Origin: Phyto melanocephala
Taxonomy: Eukaryota > Arthropoda > Insecta > Diptera > Rhinophoridae
Assembly: GCA_941918925.1 (NCBI GenBank)
Contig: OW799233.1
Span: 70,752,578-70,816,577, forward strand
Length of the DNA stretch: 64,000 nucleotides
Reading direction: 5' to 3'
Below are positions 33,801 to 45,934 of the stretch, piece by piece. The notes beneath the pieces were generated by a model that worked only from the letters and a program-made list of their open reading frames with translations, searched no databases and was not told the origin of the DNA. Each line of letters starts with the position of its first letter. Within the stretch, counting starts at the first letter, position 1. The translations under genes and the position numbers were made by a program.

Positions 33801-33966
33801 TGAGTCATTAAGGACTCCTGTTGAACTTAATTAAAGCGTATTACGTGAGTCATTAAGGACTCCTGTGGACTATATTAAAATAAATGTTTTTTTTTTTTTT
33901 TATACAAATAGGTCATTAAGGACCTCTGATGATTTTATTTTTGAGTCATGATGGACTCCTGATGAG
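33801..33966 (-). other. Four hairpin-like repeats in BEL 3' UTR
   Basis: A motif of about 20 bp, 'tgagtcattaaggactcctg' (33801-33820, 33846-33865), recurs with changes at 33909-33930 and 33942-33966. Each has complementary arms (GAGTC/GACTC or GGTC/GACC) around a short loop. Three contain TGAGTCA or its complement, the consensus for AP-1-type factors. Function unknown. Confidence 0.5.
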
Positions 33967-33993
33967 ATCAAAAGATCGATTAAATATAAAAAT

Positions 33994-35139
33994 TCAATAT
34001 GGCGATAACCCCGAAATAATCCATCCAAAAATTGTGTACTGGGCAAGTGGAAGTCCCGGGCTTGCTTGTATTCTACCTTTCATTATCAAAGGCATAACTT
34101 TAGGTCCTAAGACCAAGGCCACCCTGCCTGAATGATTAAAATTAGGGTCAGCTAACTGAAGCCCTTGAAATGATTCCAAAATCGAATCACTCACTGACAC
34201 AGAAGGTGTCTTAATATTATTCATCTCGTATAATCGAACCGTGACAAAAATTCGCTGTGAAGTGTCATGGATCGATTCGAGCTCAATGCGGCAATATTTT
34301 TCATTCTCCATTTTATAAACGGGCAATTTGAGTCTGGTGACTAATTCCTTACATATGTAACTGTTCTGGCAACATGCATCTAGAACAGCACGTAACGGAA
34401 TTCGGGGTCGATTCTGATGAATATTCACCCGAAGAGTTGGTGAAAAAGACACTGCTTGACGAATCGGGAGAACACTATGAGTCGATACGGTTTTGACACG
34501 AATCTTTGTTGGCTTATTTTTCGTTATTTTATGCTCGTGAAGCAAAGAATTATGATTTTGTTTGCAATGTTTGCAAGTTGCCACACTCTTGCAATCTTTG
34601 CCCACATGACCACTTGACAAGCAACGGAAACAAATACGGTGTATAGCCACCTGACGAAGTTTGCGTTCCAAGCTCATATCCCTAAACTTATAACAAAATC
34701 GAAGAGGATGATTTTTGCCACAAACTGGACATTTAGAACCCTTTCGATTTGTATTAGCATGAGGAATTGCAGGGCTTGAATCTGCGTCATGAGCTTGAAC
34801 TACTTCTTTCAAGCTGAGATTTTCCACTTGCTCCATAATTGGATTATTTGGAGTATCGATGGACTTCACATTTGCAGGTGGCAGCACGGGTGCAAGAACC
34901 ATTTCCGAATCAACAACCAGCTCCGATTTTTCTGAAGTTTTGTCAGAGGCATAGATTGGCACGGTAGTAGATGGATTTGGAGGACCACTAAGTTCCATAG
35001 CCTCTTCATAATCCAACAGGCCATCTTCAAACAAATCCGACATGGCTTGAATAGTCTGGTTGGTGGAGTCCATTATACTAGGAAAAACAGATGTTAATAT
35101 TTGTAATTTGATAGAAAAAGTGGTGTGAAAATTATTCAT
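33994..35139 (-). CDS. BEL downstream ORF: second gag-like zinc-knuckle/protease-like protein
   Basis: 381 residues, uninterrupted. After an N-terminal acidic, proline-rich part (1-130) come three Cys/His units: CPVCGKNHPLRFC, CFRCLSSGHVGKDC (a true CCHC knuckle) and CKHCKQNHNSLLH. Next is a retropepsin-like region with AVLDACCQNSYI, and it ends near LPLAQYTIFGWIISG. The layout copies the gag-protease junction of the main ORF, which has knuckles followed by ALIDPASEASFIS and MAQKTVFGWILTG. The first catalytic Asp is kept, but the usual small residues after it are replaced by Ala-Cys-Cys. Its start overlaps the pol stop as ATGAATAA, suggesting stop-restart translation. The slot after pol is where BEL/Pao elements can carry an envelope gene, but no signal peptide or membrane segment is seen. 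It might be a captured gag module or nucleic-acid chaperone. Confidence 0.75.
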   Translation of the reverse strand: MNNFHTTFSIKLQILTSVFPSIMDSTNQTIQAMSDLFEDGLLDYEEAMELSGPPNPSTTVPIYASDKTSEKSELVVDSEMVLAPVLPPANVKSIDTPNNPIMEQVENLSLKEVVQAHDADSSPAIPHANTNRKGSKCPVCGKNHPLRFCYKFRDMSLERKLRQVAIHRICFRCLSSGHVGKDCKSVATCKHCKQNHNSLLHEHKITKNKPTKIRVKTVSTHSVLPIRQAVSFSPTLRVNIHQNRPRIPLRAVLDACCQNSYICKELVTRLKLPVYKMENEKYCRIELESIHDTSQRIFVTVRLYEMNNIKTPSVSVSDSILESFQGLQLADPNFNHSGRVALVLGPKVMPLIMKGRIQASPGLPLAQYTIFGWIISGLSPY

Positions 35140-38100
35140 TTAAAACAACAAGTTTAGTTATTGGTCGATTAATTATCCCGTTTTGAGTGCGAACATCCGC
35201 AACGCGAATATGACCGTCAGTGCCAGAATATAGTTTCACTATTATCCCTAACCTCCACGATGTGGCAGGTAATTGTTCATTTTTCACTACGACTAAATCA
35301 TTAATAGCAACATCTCTATTAGGATGTTGCCACTTATAGCGTTTGTGTAAACCTACTAAATATTCCTCTTTCCATCTTTTGCAAAACTGATGAATCAACG
35401 CCTTCATCTTACGATAACGATTTACTATACTAATTGAATCCTCATAAATCGTTGGTTCCGGCGGAGCCAGTATCCTCTTAAGACCTGAATAAGAACAAAT
35501 TAATTTTTTTCGGTTTTTATATATTTATTTTACTTTTTAGGATAAAAATATAACAATTATTTGTTATTTTATTATTTTTTTTTATTATTAGTAATGGAAA
35601 AAAGTGGTGCACATATGTGCACCTCAGCTCTTTACATATATTTAACAACTGTCAAAATGCTTAACGGTATGGTAATTTTCAAAACAGTTATTTTTTAAAA
35701 TACATAGATATACAAAAATTTATAAAGCAAGTGAATCCAAACAACAAGTTCCGTTCAAAAATAAATGTTTTTTACTCATGATCATGGCCTACTAGAAATT
35801 TTTTTAAACGTTAAATCAAAATTTAAAAATAATGAGTGCAACTTGGTTTTGATGCCTGCTATTCATTTTTAGTAAAGTTTATAATTATATAAAATGCAAC
35901 AAAAGTAAAAAAGCCACATCAAGATGGCATTGCTTGAAAAATTGAGTCATAACTAAAGGTACACATATGTGTACCTGCGGTCTTAAGAGGGTATAGCCGA
36001 TCCTATTAAGAAATGTCCTGGTGTTAAAGCGACAGGTTCGCTAGGATTATCGGGATAAAGGACGAGAATTCAAACAAGCCTCTATTCTTGCCAAAATTGT
36101 AGACAATTCTTCAAAAGTATAGCGACAAGATTGAACTTCCTTCCTAAAATGAAGTTTAAAACTCTTAACACCAGCTTCCCAAAGGCCACCCATATGAGGA
36201 GCCCCTGCTGGGATAAATCGCCATGTCAAACCTTTATGTTTAAAGCTGGAACACATTCTGGCCTGGCATTCTTTCAAAAAATCTCTTGCGATCTCATTAG
36301 ACGCCCCAACAAAATTTGTACCATTATCCGAAAACATGGTCTGAGGACAACCTTTTCTAGATATAAAGCGATTGAAAGCCGCTAAAAATGTATCCGAAGA
36401 TAAATCTGACGCAGCCTCTAAATGTATAGCTTTCGTAGAAAAGCAAACAAATATACAAACATACCCTTTCGTAATTTTACAAGATTTACCATTATAATTC
36501 TTCACATCAAATGGTCCCGCGAAATCGACACCAGTTGTAGTAAACGGTCTATCAATAGTAGTACGTTCAGGAGGAAGTGCAGCCATTATTTGACTACAAG
36601 AACGTTGTCGATCAATAATACAACGTTTACATCTGTGAATAACAGTGCGAATTAATGTCCGTAGACGGGGTACCCAATATTCACACCGGTAAACTCGCAA
36701 CATTAATTGATTTCCCCCATGAATCGTAAGTAAATGTATAAATTCTGCCGTAAGTTTTGCGAAACGACTGCCATACGGTAGAATTATAGGGTATTGTTCA
36801 CAATACGATAATGAAGGTGATTTTACCAACCTACCATTTAAGCTCATTACTTGTTGTTCATCCAAAAGTGGATTCAACGGAAACAAAGAACTTTTAGAAT
36901 GCAAAGGCTTTTTATCCAAAAGACCTTTGTACTCTTCAGCATAAAAGGATTTTTGAGCAACAATAGCCAAACGAACCTTTACCATCTTGAGTTCATCAAT
37001 AGATACCTGACTATTCTCATAACGAAAGCGATTTTTATGAGCCAAATGCGTTGAATGAAAGAATCGAAAAATATATGCTATAACCCGCAAAGCTCTATCA
37101 AGAGATGAAAATCTATCCAAAATATCCTCAAATTTCGAAAAAAAACGATGCATAAACTTTAACCTTCCGACTTTCCATATCAGTGTCCAGATTTTCAAGA
37201 TTATGTTCATACCAATATGCCTTATCCAGACTCAACCATGAAGGGCCATGCCACCAAAGTTTACTTTTCGATAAAGTAAGCGGATCTACCCCCCGGCTGC
37301 CCAAATCGGCAGGATTGTCTTCAGAACGAACATGAAACCAATTGTGATTTCCAGTATTTTCCTGCCACAAAGGTAGTCCAAGAATTAGGCGTTTTTCGCA
37401 ACCATGCTAACACAATTGTCGAACCTGTCCAACAATAAATACGTTCAATCGAAATTTCGATTTCCGCAAGGACATTTTTAAGCAACTCTGATGCCAATAC
37501 TGCTCCACACAATTCAAGGCGAGGTAAAGATACTGACTTAATTGGAGCTACTCTTGTCTTAGAAGATAACAAATGAGAATTTCTCCATCAGCGGCTTGAA
37601 TACGAATATAAATTACCCCCGCGTATGCTCTTTCAGAGGCATCTGAAAAAACATGAAGTTCGATCCTAGAATCCTGACAATAATTAACCCATCTTGGTAC
37701 TTGAATGAAGTGCACCTTATCAAAACATTCTACAAACTGTAACCATTCTTTCCCCGTTGCAGCTGGAAGCAAATCATCCCAATCCATATTATTGAGCTAA
37801 ATGCGTTGCATAATGATTTTCGCCACAATAACTACCGGGCTCAACCAGCCAACCGGATCAAAAAATTTCGCTATAATTGACAATACTTCCCTCTTTGTAT
37901 AGCCCAATTTTACCTCCAAAGGCCTTAGCTTGAAAAAGAATGAATCTAACTGAGCATTCCAAAAAATCCCTAAAGTTTTCGAACAGCTAGACTCTTCGAA
38001 TGTCAAAACTTTCGCGTCTATCAGGTGATCTGAAGGCAATCCCTCTAAAATCGCTCTCTCATTTGATGTCCATTTCCTAAGTTCAAAACCAGCAGATAAT

Positions 38101-40748
38101 AAGGCAGCAATTAATTGATCCCTTGCTGACAAAGCGTTAGAAACATCATGAGCTCCAGACAATACATCATCCACGTACATACCTTTTCTTAAAATCTTCG
38201 AAGCCAGGGGATATTTCCTTTCGCAATCATCAGCCAATTTCAACAATATCCGAATAGCTAAATAAGGCGCACAATTCAAACCGAAAGTTACCGTCTGTAA
38301 CTCATAATCCGTTACCTGCTCATCAGATGAACTTCTATAGAGAATTCGCTGAAAAGGTGTATGCGACGAGTACACACGAATTTGCCTATGCATTTTCGAA
38401 ATATCGCAGTTAAAAACAAATCTAAATAACCTTCAACGTAAAATTAAATTTACCACATCAGCTTGCAATGTAGGCCCTATAAAAAGGCAATCATTTAAGC
38501 TAGTTCCATTAGAAGTCCTATTCGACGCATTAAAAACGACTCTCAATTTCGTAGTTTTCCTTTCCGGTTTAATTACCGGATGATGTGGTAAATAGCATGA
38601 ATTGGTGATGGCTTGATTAACGGACCTTACTGGTTTCATGTGACCAAGATTCAAATAGTCCTTCAAAACATCATCATACATGCCTCTTATTTCGGGCTTA
38701 CGTGAAAGAGAAGATTCTATCCTCATAAATTGCTTCATAGCACTAGGTCTTGATAATCCCAAATGAATATCACGAAGAAATTCTGGTTTAAAAGGCAGCG
38801 ATACAATGTATCTACCATCAGCATCTCGATTGGTGGTTTTGATGAAAATTTCCTCACAAATCCTATCAGAAGGTGAAAGAACTTTCCCCTTCTGAGTTTC
38901 TTCCAACTCCCAAAATTTCAACAGATTTCGATTCAAGTTATCTTCCTCAGAACAAGTGATGGTGGTCGAAAACACGTTTACAGAGTCATTAACCGAATAA
39001 TTAACAGGACCTGTCAAAATCCAACCGAATACAGTCTTCTGAGCCATAAGAGAGCCACAAATATTACGACGAACTTCACCAAGAATTATATTAGGGTATA
39101 AATCCGCACCTAGTAAAATATAAACAGGCCGGCTTTTATAAAAATTGTTATCCGCCAATTGTATGCCTTGTAATGCACCTTTAATATCTGAGGGACAAAC
39201 AAATGAAGGTAAATTGTTCAAAATTGATGGTAGAACTAGAGCCAACGTTTCTAAATTAATTCCCCTATTAATTGGAGACCCAATTCGAATTGAACAAATT
39301 CTCCTCGATGTTATAGAAGCTTCCTTATTAACACCGGAAATCTTTACATTCGTAGAATGTGACGGAAGTCGCAATTGATTTCGCAAGCGTTCAGATATAA
39401 ACGAAGCCTCAGAAGCTGGGTCAATAAGCGCCCTTGCAGGATACGTGATATCCTGATAAATAATGGAGACCATAGCAGTTCCCAATAAAATAGACGAATT
39501 TTTCTCAATATGAAAAACTTGGCGATTCAAATTAGATCTAGCAGCGGCTGACGTTGACGGCATTTCCCTTTCTACCTCAACAACACCAGAAATAGCATTA
39601 GAATTAGAGGTATTTGTACCAACCATATTAACTTGGCCATTAGTAGGCATTTCACGATGTAACAAAGTATGATGTCTTTGATTACACATAAAGCAACGAT
39701 GCTCACTCTTACAATCCTTAACCTCATGGGACTTTGAGAGACAGTTAACACAGCAATGAAATTTTTTAATTGTTGAAAATCGTTCAGAAACAGATAATTT
39801 CTTAAATTTACGACAAAATCGTAATAATAAAAATCGGACATAAAATACAAGAAACCAAGCATTAGTATTTAAAACATGAGTCTTTATTTTCCGTTCCCCA
39901 ATTTTCCTATAATTTTCCAAACCTGTAAGATCACGTATACAATCCAAAGTTTGAATTCTTTCTGTCAAAAACATATCCAAATCCTTCCATAAAGACAACG
40001 CCGTTTTATCTTTTATGCTTTGCTCCCAAATCGTAACTGTTTGAGATGGCAAACGTTTAATACAAATAAGAACTATAATTGGATCCCAATTCTGCGTATC
40101 AATTTCATAAACTGACATAGCAGTTAAAAACCCATTTATACCGCGTTGTAAATTCTTCAAAGCTGTACTACACTTTTTATTAATAGATTCAAGGCTAAAA
40201 AGATTCTTCAATTGATTATTGACCAACATTCTTGGATTTTCATACGTGTCCTTTAAATTCTTCCACGCAATATCAAAACCAGAATTGGTTAGTGGACATT
40301 TGGACACGATTTCCCTAGCCTCTTTCCCAGTTCTCTTCAACAAATAGCACAATTTCTCAATCTTACTGAGATGGCTATTATTAATATACAAAGCCGTAAA
40401 AAGATCCCTAAATGTTTGCCATGACAAATAATCACCATCAAAAACATCAGTATCGCAAGGTGGCAGGGGTAAATTATGACAAGAATTATCAGTGGCCGAA
40501 TTATTATCACCAATCATCGGACCCTTAGATACGGATTTTTCTAATAGTTCGTCACCTTTAATTTTAATTGTCTTCATACAACGAGCATAAGTAGTAAGGG
40601 TGCTCTGATATTTACCCTCAATCACCTCTATTTCTTCCGCATTCATCTTTTTAGATGTCGAAATGTTGAATAAACATTGTTCATATTCATTCTTAACTTT
40701 CGCCCACAACGATTTCAATTCATCACTCATTACCTCAACTGTATACAC
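35132..40748 (-). pseudogene. BEL/Pao gag-pro-pol polyprotein, decayed
   Basis: Reading leftward: gag with the Pao gag-like region (DUF1759 type, FDGDYLSWQTFRDLF), knuckles CCVNCLSKSHEVKDC and CFMCNQRHHTLLH, retropepsin (DUF1758 type, ALIDPASEASF), reverse transcriptase (LPHHPVIKP, FGLNCAPYLA, catalytic YVDD), RNase H (VFSDASERAYAG; LPRLELCGAVLA), an integrase with intact Asp-Asp-Glu (GVDFAGPF, FSDNGTNFVG, GGLWEAGVKS) and a C-terminal DUF5641 domain. Damage: in-frame stops at 38433-38435 (TGA) and 37797-37799 (TAG), frame slips near 37560, 37360, 37140 (a T8 run) and 36050, and the RNase H motif WTDS changed to WTGS. A 519-bp miniature element splits the last part; removing it and one TA restores GSAILAPPEPTIYED. 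Start taken at 40748; a second Met seven codons on is equally plausible. Confidence 0.9.
35473..35991. mobile_element. Miniature TIR element (519 bp, TA target) in BEL pol
   Basis: The ends are 'tcctcttaagacctg' and 'gcggtcttaagaggg', inverted, with TA on both sides (35471-35472, 35992-35993). Excision in silico rejoins the pol frame. The interior is AT-rich, with palindromes around 'cacatatgtg'. No transposase. TA duplication suggests a Tc1/mariner-type mobiliser. Confidence 0.85.
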
Positions 40749-41172
40749 ATGATGATCTTCATCGCGAATTTTGTCGAAATTCGCTTCAAATCTAAAAATT
40801 TAGTCTGAAACGCGTAAAAAACTCTCAAAAGACATTTCGCTCTATTGAAATTTGCAAAAAACAACAACAACAAAAAATCAAAATTATATTATAAACTATA
40901 TCAAACAAATGAATATAGTAAAATCGATGACTACCTCTATTAGCGAAAAGAGGAATAAAGAAAAGGCAAAAATAAATAATAATTTTAATTTATACAAAAT
41001 AAAAAGAAATTTCACAGTAATCTTCGTAAAAAAAAACTTTAAATCACTAAAAATATTTATTTAATTCGATAAATTTAATATTCGCACTATATAATTAAAA
41101 TATAAAAAAAAAAAATTTAATTCACTTGCTGAACAATAGCGCCGGTTTCGGGGGTCTCACTCGGGACAGTGA

Positions 41173-42461
41173 GTGGTTTGGCGAGTGAATCGAATGGTAT
41201 TGTTCGACAGGACGCGACAGAAGAGAGCCAAAAGTGGTGTAAAGATCTCCTTAGCCTTTCTGGAAGAGATAGCTAAGAAGGACTCTACACTGCACGACGG
41301 ACGGGATAGGTATCTCCTCAGGAAGCACCGGAAGAGCTTGTCTAGATTCGAACGAATCTATGGTTCTGTCGAGGCTATCTTGGGGGTTCCCTATCCTGCG
41401 GGATATACAGCCAGGGCTGCTGGGGAGTCAACTGTGTCAGCAAGGACAACAGATCCTCAGCATCCTCCGCTGCTGTCTCCTCTGTGGATGAGTTGAAGAA
41501 GGGGGTAAAGAGTATACCACCTGGTCCTCTTAATAGCGACAGTTTGGTTACAATTAAGGGAGCTAGGCCTGGTGACAATTTACCCTCTACTAGCCGCGCG
41601 AAGAAGGCTGGAAAGGTCTTAGTGATCTCCGGAGGTGATGTTCAAAAGGGACTCGCCAAAGGAGCATCAATTGGGTCTAATCAGTCTTCATCTGCAGGGA
41701 AATCTGTTAATCCCTGTCCAAACCCTACGAAAAGCTCCAGAACAGGGGGCGTAAAGAGGGTAAGGTCTAGTGATGAACAGAAACCCCCTGCGGCTAAGAG
41801 GGTTGGTCAGTCTGTAAGCGGCTCTCTTGTTGATCACCGCAAGGAGATAAGCAGGAGAGCTGGCTCCAGAGAGGATCAGCCCTCGACATCGAAGAAGCTG
41901 AAGGCATCGTCGGGTAAGGACGGTATTCTGGCAGCTGTTATTGATCGCACTGATCCGGATGGTAAGATCAGTGTTGAGAGATGGCAGGTGGTAGAAAACA
42001 AACTTCTCGATGAAATCTTCAGCGTGAAGGAACGGCATGACGAGGTAGCGTTCAGAGGGGCCGATTGGGCAAGAGGTGTCAAGACCGTCAGTTGCGGTAA
42101 TCAAAAGACCTTTGAGTTTTTGAAGGCTGTAATTGTCAGGTGTGGCAGTGCTTGTCCTGACGCCAGTCTGGATGTTATACCAGCGTCGGAACTGCCATTG
42201 AGGCCAGTGGTCACAGTGTGGATCCCTCCTCCTCTTAAAACGGTGGAGGTCATACTGGGAGTGCTGACCAATCAGAACGAGGGTCTTGATACGAGCCAGT
42301 GGAAGCTGATAGCTTCTATGGGCTGTAAAGAGAACCAGGGGAGGGACTTTCGGTTCGCAGTAGACCAAGAGTCCCTTAAAAAGCTGGAGTCGATGAAAGG
42401 GGTTGCTATTTTCGGGTTAGGATCTATCAGGTTTAGATTTTCTAAAAATGATAGATCCTAA
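41173..42461 (+). pseudogene. Non-LTR retrotransposon ORF1 (gag-like, DUF4780-type), frameshifted
   Basis: The first part, 41173 to about 41440, is basic (RTRQKRAKSGVKISLAFLEE). The frame then slips and continues as SSAAVSSVDELKKGVKS to the stop at 42459-42461. The middle is Ser/Lys-rich and disordered with a TSKKLK-type basic patch. The C-terminal 140 residues, from about NQKTFEFLKA to IFGLGSIRFRF, resemble the DUF4780 domain often seen in arthropod retroelement ORF1 proteins, with WIPPP and a 'W.l....' core. The role is presumably RNA binding and chaperoning. ORF2 starts inside the end of this ORF, overlapping by 14 bp. Confidence 0.8.
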
Positions 42462-45400
42462 GAGGTTGAAAGTGGTGCAGATAAACTTGCATCACTGTGA
42501 AGCAGCCTCAACCGAATTAGCAACCCATCTCATTGACAAAGCCGTGGACGTGGCCTTAATTCAGGAGCCCTGGTTGAGTAAAAAACGGGTTGCTGGATTA
42601 TAGGTCACGGGGTATACGTTATTCGTACCCCACTCCGGTGAGAAGGTACGAACATGTATAATGGCAAAGAATGAATACAAATTTATGTTTTCTCATTCTT
42701 TCAGCAATGGTGATCTGACGGTCGTGACAGGAGAGGCCATGGACAGAACGGTCCTGGCACTTGCATCGGTATACTTACCATATGAGGCTTTAGACCCACC
42801 TGGTGAGAAAGTTAAGGAGTTGGTGGAATACTCAGGCAGGAAAGGCTTGAGACTGATATTGGGTTGCGACGCGAACGCTCACCATACCCAATGGGGTAGT
42901 GCCGACATCAACAAAAGAGGTGAGTCTGCGTTCGATTTTATTATTGCTAATAATCTCTATATCTGTAATAGGGGGAATACGCCAACATTCAGAACTAGGG
43001 ATAGGGAGGCAGTAATAGATATAACGCTGACGAACCATAGGGATTTAGTAGAGGATTGGAGGGTAGATTTAGGTTGTTCTTTCTCTGATCACAGTCGTCT
43101 ATCCTTTAGTCTTGTATTTGAAGGGTCGAAAAGGCGTCCGTATAGGAATCAGAGGACGGATTGGGTCTCTTTTTCGGGACTAGTGGAGGATAATCTTAGG
43201 GTTATGCGTGAATTGGAGTCGTCCCCGTCAGGTGTGGAGCGCTTTGTGAGCACCTTCACGGGGGTTTTGACTGATAGCTTTGAGCGATCTTGCCCCCTGA
43301 ACTTTCCGGGCAAACGCATGCAGCCGAGATGGTGGACGGCGGAGCTAGGGGCTCAGCGAGCCACTGTCAGAAGGCTGTTCAATAGGGCGAAGTATACGCG
43401 TAGGGAAGTTGATTGGAATAACTATAGACTAGGTTATAATAGATATAAGGGGGACATCAGAAGGGCGAAAAGGGACTCGTGGATTAGGTTTAGCGAGTCA
43501 GTGGATTCTGTAAATGAATTATCCAGGTTTAGACGGATCTTATCTAAGGACCCTGCAGTCCCTGGATTTATTCAGAGACCGGATGATTCGTGGACAGAAT
43601 CCAGCTCTGAAACCCTCGAATTGCTAATGGAGACTCACTTCCCGGGATGTGTTAACCCTGGGGCTGTGGGATTGTTGGGTGATGAACGTTTCATGGGTCT
43701 ACACTCAGGATCTGAGGTCAGGGAGGCGGTGTGGGATATGATAACCTTGGATAAGGTGACATGGGCGGTTAATACTTTTGGGCCTTACAGAAACCCAGGG
43801 ACTTTAGACCAATTAGTCTTTCGTCTTTTCTTTTGAAGACCTTGGAAAGACTGATTGATCTACACTTAAGGGCTAGGTTTGATTCTGGCGTAATCAACAG
43901 CGCTCAACATGCCTATCGTAGGGGTAGGTCTGTCGAGAGTGCGCTGCATGATGTGGTTGGCTGCATTGAGAAAGGGTTGCTGAACAGGGAATACACCCTG
44001 GCGGCATTCCTGGATATAGAGGGCGCCTTTAATAATTTGAGAATAGAGGCTATAGGACAGGCACTGGTTGATCTAGGGGTTCCGTCATTCTTGGTGGAAT
44101 GGATAACCCTGATGCTCAGAGGCAGAGTTATTCATTCGGACTGGGGAAACGAACACCTAAGGAAACTGGTGACCAGGGGAACCCCACAAGGGGGGGTATT
44201 ATCTCCCTTATTATGGCTTTTGGCTGTCAATGTTGTGTTAAGGCACTTTGACAGGATAGGACAGAAGGTCGTGGCCTATGCGGATGATGTAGTTTTATTG
44301 GTATCGGGCAAGTTTCTGCCGACAATTGGCGAAGTCATGCAAAGGGAGTTGGACGATCTGTCATCTTGGGCTACTGATAAGGGTTTGGGAGTCAATCCGG
44401 AAAAGACGGAGTTGGTTCTTTTTACTAGGAGATATAAGGTGGTGGGATTGAAACTACCGGTGCTAGGAGGTGTAGAGCTTAGACTATCTAATAGTGCTAA
44501 GTATTTGGGAGTTTTTCTGGACAGCAAGCTGTCCTGGGGAAGAAACACTCAGGAAAGGCTAAAAAGGGGTCTCAATGCCTACAATGCTTGCAGATCATCG
44601 ATAGGTAGGAGTTGGGGACTTCGGCCGTCAGTGGTGGGATGGCTTTATACTTCGGTGGTCAGACCAATTCTTACATATGGATGCTGTGTTTGGTGGGAGG
44701 CATTGGGGCTTGCTAGTCGTAGGAACCTTCTGTCTAAGGCTCAGAGGTGTGTCTCGATCGGCATGACAGGTGCCATGAGAAGTACTCCTCAGGCTGCCCT
44801 GGATGTTATTCTTCACTTTCTGCCTATTGAGCAGTATGTAAGGGGAATGGCAGCCAGGGGCATTCTTAGACTGAGGGAGTTAGGATTGTTGGGGAATTTC
44901 AGGCAGGGTCATTCACGGATCTTGGGTGAAATTAGTGGAGGGGTTTTTGCCTGGGTTTGCCCGGCTCCACAGACTATGTGGGTGCTAGGGTCGATTTTGG
45001 GAGCCTGCCAAGAGTGGTCATGCCAGTTAGAGGGGACTGGGTGGGCAAGAGCAGACTGTTTGGTGGCGTTGCTCTCTTTACTGATGGCTCGAAGATGGGT
45101 GGCACTGGTGCGGGGGTCTATATTGAGGATCTGGATATCAGGAAATCATATAGACTCCCTGACGACTGTAGTGTGTTTCAGGCGGAGGTTCTAGGGATCA
45201 TGAAGGCCGTGGAACTGGTTAGGGGTAACATCAACGCGGGCTCGGAGGTCACTATATATGTGGATAGCCAGGCGGCTCTTAGTGCCGTGAGGGGCTATCA
45301 TGTGAATTCCGGTCTGGTTGATGACTGTAGGAGAGCTCTACGGGAGATCTTGATGGAGTACAGGTTAAGACTATGCTGGGTGCCAGGTCACTCAAACATT

Positions 45401-45934
45401 GGCGGGAATGAGATAGCTGATAAGTTGGCGAGACTGGGCTCGGTGATAGTGGATCCTGATAGGATGGAGGCGGTTAGGCCTCCATTAGGTTTCTATTTCG
45501 GTAGGATAAGGGAATGGGTTCTAGGCGAGACTAATCGGGACTGGAATAACCGAACGGATTGCAGAGTATCACGGACGCTGTGGCCGATACTCAGTAAATA
45601 TGATTCGGATTTGCTTCTGGTCAGGGATAGGGTCTGCGTGAGGACCATGATAGGGATTATTACGGGCCACTGCATGTTGGGCAGGATGGCGGTAAGAATG
45701 GGGCGGAGCCTCTCGGATATGTGTAGACTGTGTGAGGATCCGGAGGAGTTGGAGTCAGTTGAGCACATTTTGTGCCAATGTCCGAGACTGCAAATTGGCA
45801 GATTGAGATGGCTAGGCAGTAGATTTCTCCGCGAATTGGGTGATGTCTCGAGCTGTGGACTCGAGAATCTGATAGGGTTCGTAATGGGAATGACCTGGCT
45901 TCGTGACTTGAGACCGGGAATGGGTCGTTTGTAG
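42448..45934 (+). pseudogene. Non-LTR retrotransposon ORF2: endonuclease, RT, RNase H; broken
   Basis: Starts ATG at 42448 (MIDPKRLKVVQINLHHCEAA). An APE-type endonuclease has QEPW, GCDANAHHTQWGS and SDHS. Reverse transcriptase has AFLDIEGAFNN, GTPQGGVLSPLLW and catalytic AYADD. RNase H has LFTDGSK, FQAEVLGI, YVDSQAAL and GHSNIGGNEIAD, then a terminal CCHC-like finger CRLCEDPEELESVEHILCQC. Lesions: an in-frame TAG at 42601-42603; a deletion of probably some 60 codons at about 43799, where NPG joins the DFRPISLSSF stretch out of frame and the first RT block is lost; and a frame slip near 44955 between RT and RNase H. It cannot mobilise itself. Confidence 0.88.

Noticed and set aside
34560..34760. 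Cellular zinc-finger gene interpretation of the ORF after pol
   Set aside because: It overlaps the pol stop and lies inside the LTRs and target duplication, so it belongs to the BEL element.
36131..36655. Plus-strand frames opposite BEL integrase
   Set aside because: Antisense shadows of the integrase reading frame.
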